DNA of 64,000 bases from Imbricaverruca yamaguchii (lineage: Eukaryota; Arthropoda; Thecostraca; Neoverrucidae), in assembly GCA_034440575.1 (NCBI GenBank), contig JAOTOL010000902.1, forward strand, positions 50,001 through 114,000. Direction: 5' to 3'. Of the stretch, positions 47,377-57,141 are shown one piece after another. A model generated the notes under the pieces. That model worked only from the letters and a program-made list of their open reading frames with translations, did no database searches and had not been told where the DNA came from. Position numbers and translations under genes: made by a program. Position 1 is the first letter of the stretch. Every line of letters starts with the position of its first letter.

Positions 47377-48848
47377 CTACTCCACACTCTTGAAGATCAT
47401 GGTTGTTGGGAAATTGCTGATACCTGTTCCATTTGTATGCTGTGGAGAGCCCAGTTCCTTCAGAAGTCTCCTGCTTGTCACACTCGGTGGTGGGTTGGGA
47501 ATCTTGAACAAAGTTGGCACTGCATTTGAGGTGAGGCGGCTGCCATTTGGCTTAAAGTACAACAGTTCAAAATGATCACTACAGAATTGTATGTTTTTGT
47601 GCAAGTATTCTGGGGACTTGTCATCTAGGTCAGCACGCCGGCTATTTATAATCCACTTCTTGCACCTGGGGAAAGAACACAATAATGAATGAAGACACAA
47701 CAGACAAAATTAACTAAAGCATCCCACAATCACAATGTTTCAGGTAAAACCAGAAATATTTTACTTCATCTGTCTTAAATTGAAATAGAATAGCATAAAA
47801 TACAACGAGCAATCAGCATGCATTAGTGCATGCAACAGCCCATGTATTCAAGCATGTTTTGATTATTTTGCATATACATTGAGTTGGAACTGAACAATTT
47901 CCATAAAGAAGCTGTACTGGATTGAGATACATATATCAATCGCTGAACTCATGGATGTACCCCTGCAGATGTCAGATTGTGTCAGCCTACCCATAAGAAT
48001 AATTAACCCATTAAAGCCGATAATTCCAAATGATGCACTTTTCGAAGATGCACTAGGACAACTTCTTTTTGGACTCTGTGAAGTATATATACAATTTTTG
48101 GAGGCAGTCGAACTGATGGAATAGTGGTTTCGGGACTGGCAACTATAGTTGCCGCTCGGCTTTAATGTGGTCATGAATACGTCGATGGTGTAAGTTTATC
48201 GGTGTATAATCCATACCAGACGGATTTTTTAGAAGCTTTCTGGTAGAGAAGTTCATCGATGTGTTAGAGGCCTGGTGCAGATTAAATCAAGCTCGTGATA
48301 TATTCAGATGAGGTATATAGGGGAAGTTATACATCCAGTGTTTCACATTTTACTTTGTAAACAATATGCAGCGTGTCGTATTCCCTCATGCAATGCTTCC
48401 AAACGAATCACTATGCTAATAGCCAAATCACACGTGTGCTAAGTATATTCTGTACAGCTCAGTTTGGACCTTTATAAAGCCCCATAAGTGATACCGACGA
48501 ATCAGGCCATCATCAAACTGTATTGAATAAACCCTGCTGGTAAGATATTGAAGGAAGAAACACGAACCAATCAAGCTGGACATGCGGATAAGACATCATC
48601 TCTAAGTTACGGAACACGCTAAGCGGTATCTTTGTCGATACTGACACACTACCTGGTGTGACAACTGCATATACACCCTGGGTGCACAGGAACAACGTAT
48701 TTGTGCACACATAGGGGAGCGTCTTGAGCAATGCCGGCATCTGTCGAACTGCGCTCGGTCGAAAAAACGACTGAAGGATATGCGAATAAAACGGCATTTC
48801 TGAGTTGCGGACAACACGTTCAACGGCGTCGTCATCGACACTGGCGTA

Positions 48849-50768
48849 CTACCTGGTATGATAGCCTCTCATACACTCTGGGTGCACAGGCACAGCGCAC
48901 TTCGTGCACACGTAGGCGGAACGCCTTGAACAGTGCCGGCATCTGCCGAACTTACTTGTTCCCTTACCTGGCCAGTGGTCCCTTCCATCCCACCGTATGT
49001 TGTCCCCAGCCGAGCCGAGCACAGGCAGCGGTCGAACACCGGGCTGTGCTGGGGCGGTACCGTGCACCGTGATGGTCTCCAGCACGCACTCCCGGATGAA
49101 CTGCAGCAGGGCTATGTCGTGTCCCAGCATCATGTACATCAGCCAGGCGTTGACCACTGCAGAGTTGATCGTCCAGTTGAACAGAGGCCACCACCACTTC
49201 TTGGAACGTATCCTGGTGCGGTAGCTGGCGACGAACTGATCATGAAGATCTACCCCTCCCATGGATCGGTTGTACACTGCCACTGAATACGGCATGTCTA
49301 CGATCATTTTCTTCTTCTCTTGACGGGACCATCTTGCGACCTTCTGCATGGGCTCAACGCCGTGTGTGTTACTCATCATGGTGACGGCCTTGTTGTCTGT
49401 CCACCGCATCAGTGCCACATCCTCAGTGCACACTGATGAGATAGACCCTCTCTTCATCTTGTTCATCTTGGCGCTTGGAGTCAGGACACAGTCCTTAGGG
49501 ATGCGATTTTCCCTCGCCGTCCCCGTCCCTCCTATCCCGGCAGCTGACAGCTGGTCGAGAAGAGGCAGACCCGTGAACAGGTTATCAAACGTGACGTGGT
49601 GCCCTTGGCGCAACTGACACTTATCCACAAGACCAAGCACCACGTCCGCTCCTTGGCCGTACCCCGTGCACGGGAGGTCTGTCGCCGAACCACAGTAAGG
49701 TTCCGCATGCAGCAGGTACCCCTCCGTCGTGCAGATGGACCATAGCTTGAATCCAAACCGAACAGGTTTGCCCCTTATGAACTGTTTGCTTCTGTGGTGC
49801 CCGTAATATGGCACCATTGTCTCGTCAACTGAGAGGTTCTGCGGCGTCACCAGCAATTTATTGCACTTGTTGATCGTCTCGAAGAGAGGCCGGACTTTGT
49901 AGAACGGGTCTGGGCTGTTGGCGTCCATCTTTGAGTTGTCAGCCAGGTGCAGTACTCGCATCAGTTGCTCAAAGGTGTCTCGACGCATTCCCTGTGTGAC
50001 GAGAGAATTGAACACGTCGCCCTCCTGGCGCCAGTACAGTCTTCTGTATGGGACACGCGAATATCCGGACAGCATCATGATTGCCAGCATGACCTTTATG
50101 TTGGCGACCATTACTGCGCTGGCATTCAGCTGTCTTTGCGTGACGTATACCGTACTTTGCTCAACCAGGAGACGAATCAGTTCTTCAGAAATAAACAGTT
50201 GGAGGCAGTCTGCCGGTGACTTGATCACGTGTTTGAGAACATCCATTTGTGTGGGCGACATAGTGCTCTGGAAGGCTGGTACGCGTTCGCCTAGCCTGCG
50301 TGTGCTTTGCGTCCATTTCCTTGGCAGCGGTTTTGATCGCTTCTTAGGTCTTGACTTGCCGGTGGACTCGGTTGACGGCCCAGGTTGTGCTGCGGAGGTT
50401 GATGGAGTTACATCTTGGGGATCTTCATCTCCAGTAACGTCGTCCTTGGATGTAAGCAGCTCTGCGTTCGCGGCCAATAATCTTCGGGGCAGATGATTCG
50501 GATTCGCAGTAGCCTCGTCATCACTTGCATCCGAATCTTGGTCTGTTTCAGCGTCTGGTATTTCTGCCGGAGGCTGGATGACCACTGTGTATTGTCCTCC
50601 GACGTCAGCACATCCTTCATCTGGCTCATCGAGAATGTCCAATATTTGATTGACCGTCAGGCTGTAAAATGAAACGCGTTTAGAGCAGAGCTGAGACAGC
50701 GTCGGATACAGGAATTTGTCAATGGGGGGGGCCGGCGTGGTCGGCAAAATATATGCAAGGGTCGGCAC
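48849..50768 (-). CDS. piggyBac transposase
   Basis: A 639-codon uninterrupted frame with the piggyBac DDE domain. The catalytic aspartates are seen in context: SVDETMVPYYG, TFDNLFTG and MGGVDLHDQ. The C-terminus has a cysteine-rich cross-brace finger (CRHCSRRSAYVCTKC, HPEC, then H), the usual piggyBac DNA-binding end; a long acidic N-terminal region precedes the core. The start is doubtful: the first ~23 codons lie inside a MITE (50701-51153), and a TTTTACAG acceptor-like site near 50660 suggests that the original N-terminus was spliced in from upstream. From VNQILDILDEPDEG onward the sequence looks native. It could be active in cutting and pasting TTAA elements if expressed. Confidence 0.93.
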   Translation of the reverse strand: MPTLAYILPTTPAPPIDKFLYPTLSQLCSKRVSFYSLTVNQILDILDEPDEGCADVGGQYTVVIQPPAEIPDAETDQDSDASDDEATANPNHLPRRLLAANAELLTSKDDVTGDEDPQDVTPSTSAAQPGPSTESTGKSRPKKRSKPLPRKWTQSTRRLGERVPAFQSTMSPTQMDVLKHVIKSPADCLQLFISEELIRLLVEQSTVYVTQRQLNASAVMVANIKVMLAIMMLSGYSRVPYRRLYWRQEGDVFNSLVTQGMRRDTFEQLMRVLHLADNSKMDANSPDPFYKVRPLFETINKCNKLLVTPQNLSVDETMVPYYGHHRSKQFIRGKPVRFGFKLWSICTTEGYLLHAEPYCGSATDLPCTGYGQGADVVLGLVDKCQLRQGHHVTFDNLFTGLPLLDQLSAAGIGGTGTARENRIPKDCVLTPSAKMNKMKRGSISSVCTEDVALMRWTDNKAVTMMSNTHGVEPMQKVARWSRQEKKKMIVDMPYSVAVYNRSMGGVDLHDQFVASYRTRIRSKKWWWPLFNWTINSAVVNAWLMYMMLGHDIALLQFIRECVLETITVHGTAPAQPGVRPLPVLGSAGDNIRWDGRDHWPGKGTSKFGRCRHCSRRSAYVCTKCAVPVHPECMRGYHTR

Positions 50769-51153
50769 GAATTTACGCTGGGTGGGGTCGGCAAAAATCT
50801 ACCTTCGGTGGCGGCATTCGGCTTCTGGGGACCCCCCTAAGGCTCCAAAGTAGGGGGCGCCGCCCCCTCCCCCTTGTCACTCCTGCTCTGGTGGTGCCGC
50901 CCCTCGCCAGCAGCTGGTGCCGCCCTGAAAATGCCGGAGTACACCCCCCCCACCCCAGATTCGGATGTAAATGCCGCCCTTCAGCTCCATGCCGCCCCTC
51001 CGGGAGGTCGGAGTTCACCCCCCTCCAGCAGCTGAAAATGACGCCCTCGAGTGCAAATTTGCGCCACCCCCAGTGTATATTCTTGCCGCCCCTGGCACAT
51101 ATTTTGCCGCCCCTTCCAGGCTCGCCCCCCCTTGGAAAATTCCCGTATCCGAC
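50701..51153. mobile_element. MITE in the piggyBac leader, C-rich interior
   Basis: Ends are inverted: GTCGGATACAGGAATTTGTC at 50701 and the complement of GTCGGATACGGGAATTTTCC ending at 51153. Between them lie repeated TGCCGCCCCT-type words and C runs. No target duplication is clear. It separates the piggyBac coding core from its 5' leader and supplies the current ATG. Confidence 0.65.
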
Positions 51154-51669
51154 CATGTTTGAAAAATAAATGTTTCGGGCATGTGTCGTGAAAATATCAA
51201 GGCAATATGATGACTGGTATGGCCTTGGCGTGGCAAAACGTGACAGATCCTCAAAAATTGTACTATAAAGGGACCGAGCGGCAACTATAGTTGCCACCGC
51301 CAATTATTTCTTTGTTTCAGACCCGACGGGATAAAGAGATGCGGAAACAGCCCCATGGATATTGTATGTGAATAGTCTCAAAAGGTTATCACACAAAAAA
51401 CAGCAATCAAAATCGGCTAGCTTATGGACTACGTACCTGTTTCCCACGCGGCGTCGGTCCATCTCCGCAGCGGCTCACGCAGCGTCTGAGAAGATCGTAC
51501 ACTGCCAACGGCGTTCCGATGTCAGGGGCCCACTCACGTTTCCAGCGGTCAAGCGGACCTTGAGCTCGGCACGGGCGGCTGAATCATCGCGCTAGGTGGA
51601 TCCAGTGGCAAACTAGACCGGATTATGTGTCTTGGCAACTATAGTTACCGCTCGGCTTTAATGGGTTAA

Positions 51670-52391
51670 TGTCAGCATACACCTGCTGGCATTTGATGAT
51701 GTTAGCCTACAGATATAAGTAAGTCATTGTCAACAGCTACAACTACACATTTTATATCTATCAAATGGTTAGCAAAATTCAATAGTACATAAGTGATGAC
51801 CTGACAATTATTCACCACATCAATGAAAGAAAATCTTATCATCAATCTAAATCTTGTGAAGTGAATGAACATTTTCACTACACATGATTTCAGGAGAAAT
51901 CAATTCTGAATACAATTCCCATTGGTATTAGGATGATAGAAGATGTTAAAATGTTGAACGAATGCTCAAATTTGGACTTCTGAATAAGAAAAAAACACTG
52001 AAATAAACCATTAAGATGATAAATTTTAAAATGTTGAATGAATGCTCAAATTGGCATTTCTGAAAGAACACAACAATGAAATACATCTATCAATGTGATT
52101 AAGATGATTGGGTCCTTCATTCCTCTTGGACATCCAGTTTCCATTTTGGGTAACCAGTGCAAAAGTTTGCTGTTTTGTATAAATAACCTAACCTAGTCTA
52201 CCTCCTACTTCTTTAATAAATACAAAATCCAGTAGGAATACGTGCCACTGTCATCTTAATCACATTGAAATATATTCCTTTTTTGCAATGCCACATCAAC
52301 GAAACATTTAACACCTACCCTTAATTAATTGCAGCTATAAGCTCATGACTATCAGTTCATTTGTCAGCCTTCCAATTACACATTATGTCCA
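51670..52391. other. THAP9-like intron 1, upstream part
   Basis: AT-rich intron sequence resuming after the piggyBac. Two blocks near 51950-51975 and 52030-52060 (AAAATGTTGAACGAATGCTCAAATT) repeat about 80 bases apart, a small tandem duplication. CCTAACCTAG-type words appear near 52190. No coding region. Confidence 0.5.
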
Positions 52392-52457
52392 TGGTTCGTT
52401 GGTTATTTGAGTTTTAGGGCACATGGACCAGGTTTGATCATTTATCACCCATCACAG
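52392..52457 (-). mobile_element. 66-bp SINE-tail insertion with 8-bp target duplication
   Basis: TATGTCCA flanks the insert (52384-52391 and 52458-52465). On the minus strand it reads a hairpin-like block (GGGTGATAAATGATC, ACCTGGTCCATGTGCCC), then TAAAACTCAAATAACCAACG, the same arrangement as the end of the SINE at 46084. There is no tRNA head. Confidence 0.75.
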
Positions 52458-52514
52458 TATGTCCAATAACATCATCAAATAATCAACATAAACGTTCCTG
52501 CACCATTAGGTAGG

Positions 52515-52544
52515 TACCTAGGTAGGTATATACCTACCTAGGTA
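52515..52544. repeat. Perfect 30-bp palindrome
   Basis: TACCTAGGTAGGTAT is followed directly by its reverse complement. The segment just before adds further TAGGTAGG units, so replication slippage of a TAGG-rich tract is a possible origin. Confidence 0.9.
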
Positions 52545-53299
52545 ATTGTTGATGCAAACTCCACATTTCCCATTGCTAGGCAGGTTCCAGTATTGTGGGT
52601 CAGTACCAGTTATAAGCAAATAGTGGCATTTGCAAAAAGGCAGAGTACAATTTGAGCTTATTTCTACTTCCATGTACACCTAGTATGGTGCACTGAACAA
52701 AGAAATCAAAGTTGTGATGGGCAAGGATGTAGCCTTTCACCTCAACCTGAGAAACCCTAAGCACACATTCCTCACTAGTTTGTAACAATGCATCAAAATG
52801 ACATGCTGATCAATAAACCATCAGGTAATGTTTGTTCATACAAATGTATGAAATATTTCAGCCCCCAAGATGGCAATGGAAATGATGATTTATAACTGAT
52901 GGGATTGATGTGCCAACACTGAGTTGGCATATGCTGTATGCGAACAAACTGTTGGCAAAGCAAAGAAGAATTAATACAGATGTGTTGGAACATATCAAAA
53001 CTGACACCAGTACGTGCATCATTAAACATGACTATGTTCTCTCTCCCATATACCAACACATCGGCAGTCCAGGACCGTACTCGGCACAAAAATCCTTCTT
53101 CGTCATGAAATTAAGGAAACAAAACGCATAAAAGCAAGGGAATTTCATTCATTTACCTGGCCGGATCCTGAAGGACGCGATGAAACGTCTTCTCAGGGCA
53201 CTTTCGCTTATAATTCGAACAATTCAACGCACCGCACCACATGCTCCCGCCCGTTTCCATGGTCGCGTCTGAGCGTTTACTTACCGAAGAGGTTGGGGG

Positions 53300-53350
53300 G
53301 GAGAGTGTTTTTTTAGGCGTGCCTGACCATAAAGGTCATTTGCGCCGCCT
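53300..53350 (-). mobile_element. Probable SINE-tail fragment upstream of the THAP9-like ATG
   Basis: On the minus strand: GGCGCAAATGACC, a short loop with TTTA, GGTCAGGCACGCC, then TAAAAAAACACTC. It has the same hairpin and TAAAA tail as the other fragments. Flanking duplications are not clear. It lies about 50 bases upstream of the ATG of exon 1. Confidence 0.5.
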
Positions 53351-53779
53351 TTAAAGGAACACGTTGCATATCTGTCTATGAAAGCGAGTGTTACGATCAA
53401 GGTACAGGCAAATGGACATTTACATTAAGGGAATTTTGCGTTATACTTTGTGCGAAGTTTTTGGATGCTGGAGGCGGGGGCTGGGTTGGGGACGTCTCCC
53501 TGGTGTTTAACTGGTTTTAATATTACTTTACTCCTCCACATAATAATTTGTGTTTTGGGTGGGGCTGGGGTGTTTTGAGTGTCGAGTTGATTTTGCCAGG
53601 CTGCCGGCTTTAGCCTACTCCTATCGAAGAGCACCGAGGGATTTTTACCGTGCGGACAAGGAGGCAATTGTCCACACCGCCTCTCACGCCGGCTGCCGTG
53701 TGTTAGTTGTTAGTAGTTGGTTAGTTTATGCATGCCATGCAGGGTTGTCAGTTGGGTTAGTACGGTGTTTCGCAATTTG

Positions 53780-54115
53780 GCTCCTCTACGTCCGCTGTTC
53801 CTCTGGTGGTGGATTGGAGTTTTGGGGCACGTCGACATCTAGGGTCATTTTGCGCCCATTCCGCTGTTCCTCTGGGTAGCCATTTACGTTAGGTGTCGGA
53901 AGGCAAGTCGGCTCATCTACGTCCGACGGCTCCTCTGGGTAGTGGTTTTACGTTAAGTTAATTTTTTTTCCTAAAGCAAGTTTTACGTTCTCATCTATCT
54001 CCGACGGCACCGCTAGGTAGCCAATTATTCCTAACTGGGAAGCAAATCGGCTCATGTACGTCCGACGCCGTGCGGGGATGGCTATTTACGTGTTTCCTAC
54101 GAGTGTTTCGCGGTC
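53780..54115 (+). repeat. Degenerate tandem repeat, about 70-bp period
   Basis: Four to five units share CGGCTCATCTACGTCCGACGGC, CCTCTGGGTAGCCATTTACGTTA and a GGAAGCAAATC end, each with substitutions and small indels (starts near 53780, 53908, 53982, 54048). A 54-bp SINE tail (53807-53860) interrupts the first unit. Confidence 0.65.
53807..53860 (-). mobile_element. 54-bp SINE-tail insertion with 15-bp target duplication
   Basis: CCGCTGTTCCTCTGG occurs immediately before (53792-53806) and after (53861-53875). On the minus strand the insert is GGGCGCAAAATGACCC, a loop, GTCGACGTGCCCC, then AAAACTCCAATCCACC: the hairpin plus tail and nothing else. The other units of the surrounding tandem repeat lack it, showing the empty site. 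Confidence 0.85.
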
Positions 54116-54169
54116 ATGTATTGCAAGTTGATGTGAACGTTGGTGGTGCCTAGAGAGCTACTGCTATAT

Positions 54170-54810
54170 ATTCCTGCTATATATAACGTGGTGTTGCGGA
54201 TGTCGCAGTGAGGTGTTGTGTGTTGGTCATCCTCTAATCGAGGCTGTGTTAGTTTTGTGCAACCGATTCTAAGTCTAGTGAGGATGACCTCTTTTCGTCG
54301 GTGAGACTGATTTGATGTGTTCCATGTGCCTATGGTTGGTTTTATTGAGTGGGCGTGGTTGGATTTGTGTTGTTTTGAGTTGTGTTATGTCCATGTGTTA
54401 TGTTGGTGTTGGCGAATGCGATGTTGTAGGAGTGCTTTGCAATCGTCTACCGAATATTCCACGCTGGGGTGGGTGTTCGATGCTAAGGCTTGCTTTGCGA
54501 GCCGGTCTGCTTTTTCGTTACCTGGGATGTTGGCGTGGCCCGGAATCCAGAGGAAGGAAAAGTTCATGTTTACGTTATGGGCCACGATTTGTTGGATTCG
54601 ATCAATGATGTGATGAGGACAGTCGTGGGTGTTGCTAATTGACTGTAGGACGGATTTGGAGTCTAAGCAAATCACTACGTTTCTGACTTTTCGCTTAATG
54701 AGAATGAAAATAGTGAAGAGGTTTTCACAAGGCGATATATACGAGGTGGCGTCATCCCTACTGCGCAGCTTTCTGCGCAGGTCCTTATATGACGTCATCT
54801 GGGGTACCAC
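54170..54810 (-). pseudogene. LINE fragment with RNase H domain
   Basis: The frame 54810-54385 contains VVICLDSKSVLQSI (second acidic block of RNase H), FSFLWIPGHANIPGNEKADRLAKQAL (the His/Asp catalytic end) and a short extension. Beyond a stop the same strand continues, to about 54170, with RRKEVILTRLRIGCTKLT, the usual post-RNase H segment of I/Jockey-type LINEs. No RT remains upstream (54815 on). Both ends are truncated. Confidence 0.8.
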
Positions 54811-54814
54811 TTAA

Positions 54815-55584
54815 TACGGGCCAAGCCGCTAACACGCTGTGGAATATACACAGCGTATGCATAGTACGGGGGAAAAATGAGGATTTAAGAGGTGCAGGTG
54901 CAAAACTTAGAGCGTCATAGTCCCGGAAGGGATCTCCAATACCTTTTATACACATATTATGCCCGGAAGAACTTACAAAGCGAGGTAGGACAGGTCAAAT
55001 ATGGCAGAGAATTAGCATATTACCGCGGCGAAATGCAGTAAGCGGATTTCAATTGTGGTAAACTTATTGTGCGTTTTATTTTGCCTGATGGCAACAGTTA
55101 CGGTCAAGGGTGTGTATTCTCACAATAAGCGCGCGAGACGTTTTTTTTCTTGGGAGCAAAACTATGGGCTAAACTATGAATTTTCAAGTGGTGAGAAACG
55201 AAAAATGAGCCGCCACAAATAAACAATTTGGCATCATATTCAAAATCATAAAACTGTGGGCAGTTCCTGAGAATGTGCGTTGTGCACAACTGCGGTGAGA
55301 CATAAGCGATTTCCCAGGTGCGTTTTACTAACATGAAATATCCACTCGATATTTCCACACATTCATACGATCATAACCAATTCCAAGAAACTGAGTGTGT
55401 TGCAAGTCTAGAACACCTATGTCCGAGCACGCGCAAGGGCAACACTAATTATATATCTTTGGAAGTCCCTTCAAATATATTCAAATGCTGATTTATCCTT
55501 TGCCGTGAATCCCATGTACACAGATCCAGTAGAGAAAGGCTTGGTTAGATAGTGTATCACACAACCACGACGAACGTTTAGACA
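54815..55584. other. Non-coding interval
   Basis: Mixed-composition sequence without a recognisable gene or repeat. Confidence 0.4.
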
Positions 55585-55650
55585 GCGGTTTGTGAACAAA
55601 CCGCTAACTGCCCTGGTGGGCTAACTGCCACCAGGGGCAGTTAGCCCACC
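55585..55650. other. Two adjacent strong hairpins
   Basis: First: GCGGTTTGTGAACAAACCGC (55585-55604), two 9-base arms around GA. Second: GGTGGGCTAACTGCC (55615-55629) and GGCAGTTAGCCCACC (55636-55650), a perfect 15-bp stem with a 6-base loop. Only ten bases separate them. A GC-rich block follows directly. Confidence 0.9.
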
Positions 55651-55999
55651 ACCGGAGGAGCCGCGCCCAGCCCGCGCGCAGCGCCAGCGGCGGGAGATGC
55701 AAAACAAAACTGTTGCACGTAGCACAGATGAGTCGCAGGAGATAACGGCGACATCAGCGAAGATGAACAACATTGAGGCGCGGTTGCAGGGTACCAGGGC
55801 GTCTGCTACAGCTGACCGGCGCTCAGGCAAGCGGCGCGGCTGTGCGAGAACTTCAGCAACAGTTCTGCGAGATTCACACCCTGTACCCGCACGATCAGTG
55901 CAGAACCACAACGGCAGGAGGCAACAGCAGGTGACGCCACAGGCGCACCTCCCCCGCCGATGGAACGCCGCAGCTCCAGCAGCAGCTGGCTCTGAATAA
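55651..55999 (+). other. GC-rich block with a short ORF, origin unknown
   Basis: A 100-codon frame (55697-55999, MQNKTVARSTDESQEITATS...) ends SGSE-like before TAA triplets; other frames on both strands are nearly as open, so coding is not established. The composition contrasts sharply with the AT-rich flanks. It may be a fragment of a mobile-element ORF or a CpG-rich exon. No domain is recognised. Confidence 0.25.
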
Positions 56000-57133
56000 T
56001 AATAACATACCTGGATATATACGTATATATAGAACATTGTCATTGGTGCATGTTGCCATTCAACTGGGCAATGCACCATTTTCCCCCAGGTGAAGAAAGA
56101 CATCCTGAGTGCTTCACGCCTGCAGAATAATAAAGAGGTTAAGGGGTAAGCATTTAGTTTTATACCATGTGAATTACTGTGTGGAAAATTACATCGCAAA
56201 GTATTATGGTGAAGTCAAACACAATTGGCAATCAATAATGGTGGAAATGCACCTTTTTGACGGTATTATGGGTTGTGCTAAGTTATGTGTTGTAGGCCAT
56301 ATCAACGTTAAACAAAAAGCTTGGGACCCACAAATTGTGCAGCATTATTCAACCACGGAACCATAACAAAATAAGTTTCCCTGAAATTGATCAACACCTT
56401 ATACACCAAGTTGGGTCACACTTTTTTTTGTCAATTTGGGTTACATAACCAAACCCAACCATTGGGCCACAGGGTGAAATGCACACCAAAGGGACAGAAC
56501 ACGATTAGCTGACTATTGCAGATAAGAAGTATGTGGTGCCACATATGTTGCAAACTTCCATAATTTGCAGGAATTTGTTATTTAGCCATCACATTATGAG
56601 GGTTATATTGCATGGCAACAGGGACATCACAAATAAAAGTTAAACAAAAAACTTTCACAAACGCAACACCACAAACTTTTCAGCAATGAAGTGTCCTGTT
56701 TACTGTGGGCAATAAAATGTAACTTTAAGGTAAAAAGTTTGTTTTGTAATATGCATGTCTCCATCATCTTGAAACATCAGAAATAGGTGAAACTAATTCC
56801 TGGAGAACTGCCATTATTGCAATATTCAGCAGCATTGGGTTCCACAAATTTTGAAAAGAACTGATGAGTGAATAGGCACTGGAAAACATCTGGACAATTG
56901 ATAAATATCTGAGGATCTGTGCACTGCTGCAGATGTGCATTCAGCACTGAATAGATCCACTGAAATTGTGGTTGTCTGGTCTGTCTGCTCACCATCACTG
57001 AAAATTGATGAGGGTGTGGGCAGAGGAGCCTCCTCCCTTACACAGTGAGCAGTGTCACCAGATGGGCATGCTTGAAGCACAGATTATTGCAATCAGGAAC
57101 AGTAAGAATAAAATTGTGCAATTTGGAGTTATG
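56000..57133. other. Non-coding interval
   Basis: AT-rich, with scattered weak ORFs on both strands and nothing recognisable. Confidence 0.4.
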
Positions 57134-57141
57134 TGATCAGC

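Larger units (their letters stand above)
48003..51669 (-). mobile_element. Complete piggyBac element with TTAA ends
   Basis: Bounded by TTAA at 48003-48006 and 51666-51669, with perfect 13-bp terminal inverted repeats CCCATTAAAGCCG (48007-48019) and CGGCTTTAATGGG (51653-51665). A subterminal palindrome GGCAACTATAGTTGCC lies near both ends (about 48137 and 51282), and a one-mismatch version next to the right end (about 51634); the one at 48137 continues into GCTCGGCTTTAATG, a direct repeat of the right end. It lies in intron 1 of the THAP9-like gene in the same transcriptional orientation. Perfect ends and an open transposase frame indicate a young insertion. Confidence 0.95.
43965..53260 (-). 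pseudogene. P-element/THAP9-like transposase gene, spliced and decayed
   Basis: Exon 1 (53260-53157) opens MetGlu and holds MWCGALNCS, the first cysteine pair of a THAP finger, and ends at donor AG|GTAAAT. Exon 2 (47665-47424), after TTTCCCCAG, restores the frame with CKKW and the C-x2-H pair (FCSDHF). Exon 3 starts at 46843 after TTTCAG with a coiled-coil stretch (ALVWRQKRKILLLKI), then FSEEELMYALALYFQGPRAY, NSFDEMSLKPK, DHGLVFMVRGIQKKWKQ and VPHLFKCLRNTL. A last exon (about 45041-43965) has NQDPLENFFGIIRQR, typical of the P/THAP9 family. Lesions: frameshifts near 46366, 45895 and 44387, a SINE in exon 3, and Tyr (LFYVPHL) where the family usually has a catalytic Asp. Intron 1 hosts a piggyBac. 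Confidence 0.88.

Noticed and set aside
43640..53500. Terminal inverted repeats of the P-element-like transposon
   Set aside because: I compared the sequence beyond both ends of the THAP9-like gene and found no convincing inverted pair.
55697..55999. 100-residue protein-coding gene
   Set aside because: Several frames on both strands are open because of base composition; there is no domain, splice or start context to choose one.
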